13,146 bases of DNA from Deltaproteobacteria bacterium (GCA_011389755.1 JAABTR010000249.1:1-13146), one strand, 5' to 3'. Shown: positions 6,666 to 13,117, counted from the stretch's first letter. A program made the numbers and translations. Notes: generated from the letters alone by a model not told the origin.

Positions 6666-8860
6666 GCCTCGTCCCCCACGAGCGCGGACAACCTCGAGAC
6701 GTTGTCATCGAGGCCGAATGCCCCTTTTATGAATTGATCTCGGATGATCTGGTTGGTATGGACCGCTTTTTCGACTCCTTTGATGACAAAGAGGATGTCC
6801 GCGATGCGCGCGGCGTTTTTTTCGAGGCGGGAGGAGATCTCGCCGGCCATGCGGGCGTTGTCATGGAGGGTACTGCTCAGCTCGGTCGCGAGCTTTGAGG
6901 CGTCTCCGATTTTGCGCAGGCTCACGTCGGCCCTGTCCAAAGAGCCGAGGGTCATCTTCGCGATCTTCGTGATGGAAAGGCGCAGCTCTAAGAGAAGGCC
7001 CTCGATCTGGACCGTGGCTTCTTTGGACTGCTCGGCCAGACTTTTGACCTCTCTGGCCACGTCCGCGAAGCCCGAGCCGTATTGTCCCGCCATGGCCGCT
7101 TCGATGGAGGCGTTGACGGCCAGGATTTTTGATTGTTCTGCGATGGATTGGACGGACCGGACGGTTCTGCTCAAGGGGATGACGCTCTCGAGCAATTCGC
7201 CGGCCGTGTGGGCGATGCGGTCGGCGTCCAGCTTGATCTGGGAGACGTCCGTCGCGGACATATCCATGGCGGATGTGGTGTCTACCGAAATGCTGGCGTT
7301 ATCTTTTGCGGCCGAGACGATTTTCTGGGAGCTCGTCTTGATGGTCACCACCATATCGCCCAGGTCGCCTGTGTAATCCATGACCAAGGCGACCGACCGG
7401 GACACCGTGGCTCCGGAGGTCATCAGCGACTGGACAGAGCTGTTGAGGGCGTGGGAGACCGCGCCGACTTCTTCGCAGACGCGCCTTATTTCGGCCAGGT
7501 TGCGGTAGCGCTCCTTCACCATGTCGAGTTCGGCGCGTTTTGTGGTCTCCTTTTCAGTCGCGATGTTGCGGATCCTGTCTCCGAGGGCAAACGCCAAGAA
7601 CAATGCCTGGCCGGCGACTCCGATGTTGAGGCCTTGCTCGGCGACAAATCCCACCTGCATGACCCCGATTGTTCTGAGGACAGACGTCAATGCGCCGACG
7701 TGGAACGCGACAGCACTCAAGGCGAAAAATCGTGCGGGTCGAAATCCTGAGAACCAGACGTTGAAGGGCGCGACCAGTAAGAAGATGGCACCAAGGATAA
7801 TAGTCAAGAGCCCGAGTTGCGTGAACGCCTGAACGTTTCCGAACGCTCCTCCTGTGCCGGCTACCGCAAAAAGGACCGTCAATAAGATTAGGCCTTTATC
7901 TATTTTTGGGGATGTTGTTTTTGTTTCTAGGAAAAGCCTGGCAAACACACAGTTCGTGATGCCGAACAGGCCGACGAGGATCGGCGCCGAGCGGTCTGTT
8001 AGCCAGGGCAAGCCCGACCACAGATACTGAAATCCGTGTCCCGAGAGCGCGGCTGAGAAAAGAATGCCCATGGTCAGGTGGGCGGAAAAAAAGGCGTAAA
8101 TTTTGTCTCGCGTCACCGCCCACAAGAGGAGATTGTGGACGAGCATCACGAAGAGCCAGCCGAAAAGCAGACCCCAGCCGAGCTGAGAGATGATCTGCGA
8201 GTTTTCAAACTCTTTTGTGGTCGACAGGGTCATGGGGATCCGCATCGATGAGGTCGTCTTGACTCCCAGGTACATCCACCTGTTTTCGCCTTTTGCAAGC
8301 TCGATTGGGAAGACGTGGTTGGGGGAGCGGATCCGACGGGACTCGAAGGGAAAAGCGTCTCCGCCCTGCTGGCATTCCCATGGGCCTTGCCTGGGTCCGG
8401 TGCACACCTGAATCCGGTCCAGTACGGGGTAGGTGATGGCGAGGATGAGATGGGCGGTCTCATCCATGTCGTTTTGAAGTCGAACGCGAAACCAGAAAGC
8501 CGAATCGGTGTAGTTGAAGTTGGGAGCGATCTGGTCGACGGGCTTAAACGCGTCTTTTTCGGCCGCGAGATTCACTGTGGCTTCGCCGGTGGGGTCTTCC
8601 CAGTACTGGGTCAGCGGTGGGAGCGCGACGGATTCGAAGTACGGGTTGAGGATGAGCACAGGGGCTTCTTTTTTTTGTTCCGAGGGCAGCGTACTTTCTG
8701 GAGCCTTGTTTTCAGGAGCCGCAGACACCTTTGGGTCCGCGCCCAAGCACCCCAGCAGACAAAAGACGAGGCACGCGGCGATGATCCTGTTTCTCGGGCG
8801 CCTTTTAGGATCGAACGGCGATGAGGATTTCAGTTTTCTTTTTTTTTGTATGCTCGCCAT
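6662..8860 (-). CDS. 7TMR-DISM chemoreceptor-like lipoprotein, B-type copy 2 (B2)
   Basis: The 732-residue paralogue of B1 is the first gene of the B2-A2 unit. A strongly basic n-region and hydrophobic core end in LLGC, an acceptable lipobox with Cys38, the same residue number as in B1. A Pro/Glu/Lys/Ser linker (about 39-65) is followed by the DISMED2-type domain (about 70-215; Cys153 and Cys163), seven hydrophobic segments (about 227-427) and a coiled-coil MCP hairpin with its tip at Glu575. The tip reads EAAMAGQYG and then GFADVA, with Met, Gln and Asp at places normally occupied by Arg, Glu and Val in MCPs. HAMP and a CheR tether are absent. The ATG has no good Shine-Dalgarno, as with B1. 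A promoter candidate and a terminator for the upstream genes lie in the preceding gap, so this is probably an operon head. Confidence 0.95.
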   Translation of the reverse strand: MASIQKKRKLKSSSPFDPKRRPRNRIIAACLVFCLLGCLGADPKVSAAPENKAPESTLPSEQKKEAPVLILNPYFESVALPPLTQYWEDPTGEATVNLAAEKDAFKPVDQIAPNFNYTDSAFWFRVRLQNDMDETAHLILAITYPVLDRIQVCTGPRQGPWECQQGGDAFPFESRRIRSPNHVFPIELAKGENRWMYLGVKTTSSMRIPMTLSTTKEFENSQIISQLGWGLLFGWLFVMLVHNLLLWAVTRDKIYAFFSAHLTMGILFSAALSGHGFQYLWSGLPWLTDRSAPILVGLFGITNCVFARLFLETKTTSPKIDKGLILLTVLFAVAGTGGAFGNVQAFTQLGLLTIILGAIFLLVAPFNVWFSGFRPARFFALSAVAFHVGALTSVLRTIGVMQVGFVAEQGLNIGVAGQALFLAFALGDRIRNIATEKETTKRAELDMVKERYRNLAEIRRVCEEVGAVSHALNSSVQSLMTSGATVSRSVALVMDYTGDLGDMVVTIKTSSQKIVSAAKDNASISVDTTSAMDMSATDVSQIKLDADRIAHTAGELLESVIPLSRTVRSVQSIAEQSKILAVNASIEAAMAGQYGSGFADVAREVKSLAEQSKEATVQIEGLLLELRLSITKIAKMTLGSLDRADVSLRKIGDASKLATELSSTLHDNARMAGEISSRLEKNAARIADILFVIKGVEKAVHTNQIIRDQFIKGAFGLDDNVSRLSALVGDEA
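6672..6677 (-). promoter_or_regulatory. Ribosome binding site of A2
   Basis: GGGGGA is placed six bases before the A2 ATG within the final codons of B2. It is the counterpart of the site before A1 and supports the ATGA-overlap start. Confidence 0.6.
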
Positions 8861-8937
8861 CGATTTTCGAGAACGCCGAACGCGCGCCCCTGGTGCCTGC
8901 GGTTAGATCAATGCTTTGGTAATAGACCCAACCAAAA

Positions 8938-8966
8938 AGTGTGAAGCGTTTTGCTGTGGTGGTCAA
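8938..8966 (-). promoter_or_regulatory. Candidate promoter of the B2-A2 unit
   Basis: TTGACC (8961-8966) and CACACT (8938-8943) are separated by 17 bases. The -10 is weak (3/6), but the element mirrors the one before B1: both read TTTTGACC, a 16-17 base spacer and CACA(A/C)T, at nearly the same distance (77-78 bases) from the ATG. That suggests a duplicated or conserved promoter. Confidence 0.4.
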
Positions 8967-9071
8967 AACGGGAAGATGAGCTGGTTGGGATATGTTGCAA
9001 ACCAGCGGATGTATATTGTGTTGTCATAAGTGACAGGGGATAGAAAAAAATACTATGGAGTTGGATAAGTT

Positions 9072-9249
9072 TTATACACAGCGGAATAGGTCGTATTTCG
9101 AAACAGAACCTCCGCGAAAAAACGTGGGTCAAATTGTACACATGAGGTGTTATTTTGACCCATGAGCCCCCGGTGCGAGGGCCGCGCTGTGGATAGAATG
9201 TGAATAGTGATGAGGGGGGGCAATTATGACAGGGGTGAAATTATCCACA
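9072..9249. promoter_or_regulatory. Cluster of five DnaA-box-like sites (candidate origin or DnaA-controlled region)
   Basis: Five 9-mers fit the E. coli-type box TTATNCACA with at most one mismatch: TTATACACA (9072-9080, plus, perfect), TTGTACACA (9134-9142, plus, one mismatch), CTATCCACA (9188-9196, minus, one), CTATTCACA (9199-9207, minus, one) and TTATCCACA (9241-9249, plus, perfect and the strongest consensus). An AT-rich stretch adjoins on the low-coordinate side. The site at 9134 falls in a terminator loop and may be chance. No dnaA, dnaN, parA or plasmid rep gene is in the window, so origin function is inferred only from the motif cluster. Confidence 0.45.
9117..9164 (-). terminator. 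Intrinsic terminator downstream of the delta-60 lipoprotein gene
   Basis: On the minus strand, TGGGTCAAA (9162-9154) pairs perfectly with TTTGACCCA (9133-9125). The loop contains a further ACAC/GTGT pairing, and after the CG at 9124-9123 come six T residues (9122-9117). The stem followed by a U-tract fits rho-independent termination of transcripts coming from the lipoprotein gene, whose stop is about 160 bases upstream. It would insulate the receptor units from the envelope-protein genes. The outer pair beyond the nine-base stem is interrupted by a mismatch. Confidence 0.55.
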
Positions 9250-9326
9250 GGTAGCGTATTTATTTTGCCAAGCGACCACGGCGCGAGCCTCTGAGCGTAG
9301 AGATAGTGGGTTTTTTTAGACCCATG

Positions 9327-11042
9327 TCAGAGCGCGATCGCCCAAATCACGATGTCACCGGGGTCGGTCCTTTGTTCCGATGAAAGGACCAGCACGCGAT
9401 GCTCTGAATGCAAGATGAGTTTCGGGTTGATATCCTGGTAATCGACGCCCAATGACAAAATACCGTTCTTCGATGTAAAGCCTGTGTCCCGCACTCCTTT
9501 CGAGTCCAGCCTGATGATGGCCACATCGCTGCTTTTAGTCGCGGTGGTCACTTTCGAGGCGACGAGGATGGTTCCGTCTTCTAGAGCGAGCGCGCTCGTA
9601 ACCTTCCCGACGTCTTCGACCCCCAAGAGGTCCTGTGTCCAAATTCCATCCCCGCCGCCGAAAGAACTATCAAAGGAGCCGTCAAAAGGATGGACCATCG
9701 CGAGGACTTCATCCGGGTTATTCTGGACAATCTCCCGACTGCCCGCCAAGATGATCCGGGTATCCGTATCCAAAGGGGTGATGACATCATTCCAGAGGCC
9801 AAAGTCGCCGGCCTTTGTGGTGCCGAAGTGAACGAGCGCCTGGCCTTCATAGTTTGTGTAGCCTATTTTGATGGCTCCTTGAGTGCCGATTCTCCATGAG
9901 CACGCCCGATAATAATGGGTGTCCACGAGACACTGCCCCGCCACGAGGAGCGAGCCGTCATCCAGCGGTTTTAAAGTGGCATTTTGGGTGGACGCGGGGT
10001 AGAGCGTCACTGGAGCGCCGCCGTTGAATTTTGGATCCAGGCCCGAGCCGCCAGCAAGGACGCGAAAGACGTGAACATTGCCGCCGAAGGTGCCGACGGC
10101 AAAGATGTTGCCGGTGTGGCTGTCGTACTTTGCGCGAACGACTCTGTGGTCGGGATCAAAGAGATAGGTGCCGGCCGCACCGAACGAGGTGTCGCTGACG
10201 CCAGCGGTCGAGACCTTCCAGAGAAACCCCTGCTGCCGGCCGTCACCCGTCTGGCTATGCCCACACACGAGAAGATCGCCATCGGGAGCGAGGACGATGC
10301 CGGTCCCTGCGTCGTCGCCGTTGCCGCCGGCGATATTGTCTCTTGTGATGTAACCTTTTGTGTCAAAGGTCGTATCGAGCATGCCGTCGGCCGTGAGCTT
10401 GAGCAGCATCAGGTCCTGGTTCGTCCCACCCTCCACAGAACCCGCGATGAAGATCGCCCCGTCAGGGGCTGTGACCGCGTCACTCGGGGTATGGATTTGC
10501 ATGTCCGACGCAGACGAAAATCTCCCGTTTTCACCGAAGCCGTTGTCGAGGTATTCGTCGATGTCGTCTGAGTCTGTCTCTTGTGAGTCTGTACCGCTCG
10601 AGTCTGTACCGCCCGTATCCCCTTCGATGATTGTGAGCCCGGCTCGTTTGGTGGCGACTTCGCCGAGGGGACTTTTGAGGCGCACATCATAAATTCCAGG
10701 AGGGAGCCCCGCGGGGATGATGACTCGAAGTTCTTTTTCGCTTTGCCAGGTCGCGTTCCCCAGAGACACGGCGGATGCTTCGGATTCATCGAGAGGGATG
10801 ATGGTCACCTCGAAGCGGTCCTCCCCTTCGATTCCGTACGGAAACCCGCAGGACAGGTCGCGATAGACGAGGACCTCGAACCCGGCCCCCTCGATGGCGC
10901 AGTCCCACGATTCCTGGGTTGAGCCCGAATCTGGGACCAATTTCTCGATGCGCATCTCGGCGGAAGTGCCGGCCGGTTCATGACAGGTCGCAGTGAGACA
11001 CGTCAGGACAAGAGCGACAGCAACTCGTAGATGCGCGATCAT
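9327..11042 (-). CDS. TIG-like/delta-60 repeat probable lipoprotein
   Basis: The 571-residue exported protein has unknown specific role. Residues 1-20 form a lipoprotein-like signal ending LTATC; Thr at -1 is not canonical, so lipidation of Cys20 is likely but unproven. An Ig/TIG-like domain follows (about 32-140, ending with the typical PPGIYDVRL motif and containing Cys48 and Cys65). A flexible acidic linker (141-163) has three TDS repeats. The rest (about 165-571) consists of degenerate delta-60 repeats, recognisable from DGxxxxAG strands and the LDTTFDTKG, SDTSFGAAG, FDSSFGGGDG and RDTGFTSKNG motifs. Such repeats are expected to form beta-rich, possibly propeller-like, structures on the cell surface. 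The ATG lies nine bases after a perfect TATAAT and lacks a Shine-Dalgarno, and the next gene upstream ends only 40 bases away. Confidence 0.9.
   Translation of the reverse strand: MIAHLRVAVALVLTCLTATCHEPAGTSAEMRIEKLVPDSGSTQESWDCAIEGAGFEVLVYRDLSCGFPYGIEGEDRFEVTIIPLDESEASAVSLGNATWQSEKELRVIIPAGLPPGIYDVRLKSPLGEVATKRAGLTIIEGDTGGTDSSGTDSQETDSDDIDEYLDNGFGENGRFSSASDMQIHTPSDAVTAPDGAIFIAGSVEGGTNQDLMLLKLTADGMLDTTFDTKGYITRDNIAGGNGDDAGTGIVLAPDGDLLVCGHSQTGDGRQQGFLWKVSTAGVSDTSFGAAGTYLFDPDHRVVRAKYDSHTGNIFAVGTFGGNVHVFRVLAGGSGLDPKFNGGAPVTLYPASTQNATLKPLDDGSLLVAGQCLVDTHYYRACSWRIGTQGAIKIGYTNYEGQALVHFGTTKAGDFGLWNDVITPLDTDTRIILAGSREIVQNNPDEVLAMVHPFDGSFDSSFGGGDGIWTQDLLGVEDVGKVTSALALEDGTILVASKVTTATKSSDVAIIRLDSKGVRDTGFTSKNGILSLGVDYQDINPKLILHSEHRVLVLSSEQRTDPGDIVIWAIAL
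10570..10614 (-). repeat. 15-bp tandem repeat encoding a TDS linker
   Basis: GAGTCTGT starts at 10570, 10585 and 10600 on the plus strand, giving a 15-base period. The latter two copies share GAGTCTGTACCGC. It encodes the repeated Thr-Asp-Ser linker between the TIG-like domain and the delta-60 repeats. The period is a multiple of three, so copy-number change would alter linker length without a frameshift. Confidence 0.7.
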
Positions 11043-11050
11043 CAGTTAAC

Positions 11051-11080
11051 ATTATAGCCGCTGCGCCACGAAAGAGTCGT
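11051..11080 (-). promoter_or_regulatory. Candidate promoter giving a near-leaderless lipoprotein mRNA
   Basis: A perfect TATAAT lies at 11051-11056 on the minus strand, with a poor -35 candidate ACGACT (11075-11080) at 18-base spacing. Transcription starting about seven bases downstream would begin at or within two or three bases of the ATG at 11042, which also lacks a ribosome site. The weak -35 keeps confidence moderate. Alternatively the gene is co-transcribed from the Ig/barrel gene ending 40 bases upstream. Confidence 0.4.
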
Positions 11081-11082
11081 CA

Positions 11083-13086
11083 CTAAAACGAAAATTGGTA
11101 ACCCGCTTTTATGCCGAGGCCTCCGAGGGGTCCTTTGAGGGCCTCAAAGGCATTCGGTTTATTCCATTGATAGAGCAGGCTCGCGGTGATGGCCCCCGGG
11201 CCGGCGTCGAGGCACCCACCGATAGCCGTTTGAAAAGCGGGAACGGTTTTTCGGCCGGCGCTTGCAACACCATTCGCGCTTTTTATTTCGAGCCGGATAA
11301 AGGAAGGGCCGGCGCCCGCGGACGCGAAGAGCTGCAGGTGAGGGCTTGGTCGGAACCTGTAGCCCAGACCTGCGAAGACCGGGAGCACGTGCAGGGCAGT
11401 TGAGATGCCCCGCGTGCCGGACGGCTCGTTGTCAAAAAAGTAGCCCGCGTCGACGAGTGCATGGAGGCCTTTGACAATGAACCAGAGGCTCATTTCGATT
11501 TTCACAGAAAATAATGGGGCGTTGAGGTTGCCGAAATTCGTCAAAAACCCGACCGATGGCTCGATCGCAATGAGATATTCGCTCTGTCGCAGCGCGACCC
11601 GCCCGCTTTCCTTTAGCGGCGAACCTCCGCTTTTGGTCGGAACCTCGACGAAGAGGGTGTCCTCTTGGACAAAGCGGTTGAAAACCGGAGGGGCAGGGGA
11701 GGTGTAAACAAGGGTGTATGAGCTGGCGCCGGGGCGCAAAATCGACTCCGCGCTGCCGTGGGTGGCGAAGACCTCGAGGCGCAGCGCGGTGACCGGATTT
11801 TCGAACCGGTCGCGAACGGCGACGTCGAAATCACATCGGCTCTCTCCATCCGAGTTCAAGGGGCGTTTTTGTCGACCTTGGAGCCGGCACTGCGCAGGAT
11901 CAGCCGGGATGAGGTCGATGTCGATGCCTGCGTGTGTCTTTTTGTGTGGAGGAACAAAAGAGATCACCTCGGCTCGCACGGTCGCTTTATCGAGCCCTTC
12001 GAAATGGTCCGGGAGGGTCAGGACGCTGCGATACAGCCCGGTCTCAATCTTTTCCGCTATCGACAGCTGTCCCAAGGTGCTCGCGAGCTTGAGCTTTCCA
12101 TTGGCAGGCGAGCCCTCGTCGTCCGTGACGGCAATTTCTAGCGGGATTTTTGCGTCGCTGCCGGCGCGGTAGCTTCCGTCGGCAGATGTGATGGACACCT
12201 TGGTCGGTCTTAGAGAGCCGATCCTAAAAGCGATTTTACCTTTGGACTCAGGGTTTTTTCTAAGCCGAACCGTCACCGCGTCTGTCAAAGATTTCGTCGA
12301 GCGCGGAGCGTGGTAGATCGCGGTGTAGACGCCTTTTTTGAGTCGGGAAACAGCTCTGACCTTGCCGTGTTTCGCTTTGATTGAAAGTTTTGCATTTTTG
12401 GAAGGCTGCCCCTGTTTGTTGATGGCGTAGATCCAAAGGCGGGCTCGACCGTTCTTTGCTTTTACCTTTTTTGTCTCGGCCAAAACGCAGATCTGGTTGA
12501 AAGACGGGAGGTTGAGGACGATTTTCTTGGATTCGGAGTAGCCGTGTGTGATCCCGGGCGGGACGACGATTGGGATGAGGGCCTCGCCCTTTTTGTCGGA
12601 ACGCACCGGGCCGAACGTGGTTTCGCCCACGCGGAGTGTGACTTGCGAGCGGGGTTTGGACTTGACGAAGGCGTCGCCGGTCCCCATGAGCGGCACCACC
12701 AACCAGTTGTTGGCGATGTCGTGTCCGCAGGTCGCGGTGGCGCCCAAAATTGCGAATTGGGGATAGTACTTCTTGGGCAGCGTGTATTCGAAAGTGAAGA
12801 TCTCGTTTGAGTGCCGCTTTTGCTTGGAGAGCCTGCCCACATTGCTTCTCACGCGAACATGACACGCGCTGGCGGGGGTGCCTGGGCTGGGTTTTATTTT
12901 TACGGTGAGCGGCGTCTTGTCGTTTTTGCCGAGTATCAATGGGCCTTTCGGGACGGCGAGCTCGACGGTCAGGGCCTGTGCGGCGGGAGGGGGCGCTTTG
13001 TTGTTTTTTGCGCCGGCAGCAAGGGGCGGGTAGCAAAAGACGGCCGCTGCGACGACACACAAGGCCCAATGACGGTGAAAGTCCAT
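11083..13086 (-). CDS. Ig-like repeat protein with C-terminal outer-membrane beta-barrel
   Basis: From the chosen ATG the product has 667 residues. Residues 1-26 are a signal peptide (ALCVVAAAVFC core, cleavage near AAGA). Beta-rich Ig/invasin-like units follow at roughly 38-148, 204-289, 293-378 and 388-500. Between the first two is a segment (148-200) with the FGPVRSDKKGEALIPIVVPPG motif. Residues about 502-667 alternate as amphipathic strands and end in GYQFSF, the terminal Phe typical of Bam-inserted barrels; the size suits eight strands. The Ig region is probably periplasmic if the barrel is OmpA-like (inference). The ATG at 13086 is preferred over an in-frame GTG at 13146 because the longer form would put a Lys-Glu-Thr repeat before the signal peptide. 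No specific function is recognised. Confidence 0.85.
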   Translation of the reverse strand: MDFHRHWALCVVAAAVFCYPPLAAGAKNNKAPPPAAQALTVELAVPKGPLILGKNDKTPLTVKIKPSPGTPASACHVRVRSNVGRLSKQKRHSNEIFTFEYTLPKKYYPQFAILGATATCGHDIANNWLVVPLMGTGDAFVKSKPRSQVTLRVGETTFGPVRSDKKGEALIPIVVPPGITHGYSESKKIVLNLPSFNQICVLAETKKVKAKNGRARLWIYAINKQGQPSKNAKLSIKAKHGKVRAVSRLKKGVYTAIYHAPRSTKSLTDAVTVRLRKNPESKGKIAFRIGSLRPTKVSITSADGSYRAGSDAKIPLEIAVTDDEGSPANGKLKLASTLGQLSIAEKIETGLYRSVLTLPDHFEGLDKATVRAEVISFVPPHKKTHAGIDIDLIPADPAQCRLQGRQKRPLNSDGESRCDFDVAVRDRFENPVTALRLEVFATHGSAESILRPGASSYTLVYTSPAPPVFNRFVQEDTLFVEVPTKSGGSPLKESGRVALRQSEYLIAIEPSVGFLTNFGNLNAPLFSVKIEMSLWFIVKGLHALVDAGYFFDNEPSGTRGISTALHVLPVFAGLGYRFRPSPHLQLFASAGAGPSFIRLEIKSANGVASAGRKTVPAFQTAIGGCLDAGPGAITASLLYQWNKPNAFEALKGPLGGLGIKAGYQFSF

Positions 13087-13090
13087 CGGC

Positions 13091-13117
13091 GTCTCTTTGG
13101 TCTCTTTGGTCTCTTTG
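13091..13117 (-). repeat. Three perfect 9-bp repeats before the Ig/barrel gene start
   Basis: GTCTCTTTG is repeated three times without mismatch on the plus strand (CAAAGAGAC on the minus strand), ending four bases before the ATG of the Ig/barrel gene. Its AGAGA content overlaps the region where the ribosome would bind. If the upstream GTG were the true start, the repeat would encode Lys-Glu-Thr three times. Confidence 0.8.

Larger units (their letters stand above)
43..8860 (-). repeat. Tandem duplication of a two-gene receptor unit
   Basis: The unit B-A occurs twice in direct orientation: 2154-4394 plus 43-2157, and 6662-8860 plus 4545-6665. Corresponding A starts are 4,508 bases apart and B starts 4,466 apart. 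Gene order, the four-base overlap, the GGGGGA sites and the domain layout are the same in both. Similarity extends to DNA level in places: a 45-base identical run is shared by 3633-3677 and 8141-8185. A and B are themselves related, so an older duplication probably made the pair and a later one copied it. Confidence 0.9.
8861..9326. other. 466-base intergenic region with terminator, promoter and DnaA-box-like sites
   Basis: No credible gene is visible in this gap. Read on the minus strand it contains, in order, the 3' flank of the delta-60 lipoprotein gene, a terminator-like hairpin (9117-9164), an AT-rich stretch (about 8990-9080, including seven A at 9043-9049) and the candidate B2 promoter (8938-8966). 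Superimposed on this are five 9-mers resembling DnaA boxes (9072-9249). The octamer TTTTGACC, in either orientation, occurs at 8961-8968 and 9153-9160, and a shorter TTTGACC at 9127-9133. Confidence 0.8.

Noticed and set aside
8908..9141. A 77-codon minus-strand frame in the intergenic gap
   Set aside because: It overlaps the promoter candidate and the AT-rich stretch, has no ribosome site and no protein-like features, and begins within the terminator hairpin.
9306..9325. Small hairpin TGGGT/ACCCA just after the lipoprotein stop codon, considered as a terminator
   Set aside because: The stem is only five bases and on the minus strand the A-run is in the loop with no U-tract after it; the hairpin at 9117-9164 is far better.
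12260..13069. A 269-codon minus-strand frame inside the Ig/barrel gene
   Set aside because: It is an Arg/Pro/Gln-rich out-of-frame shadow of the Ig/barrel gene, without domain features.
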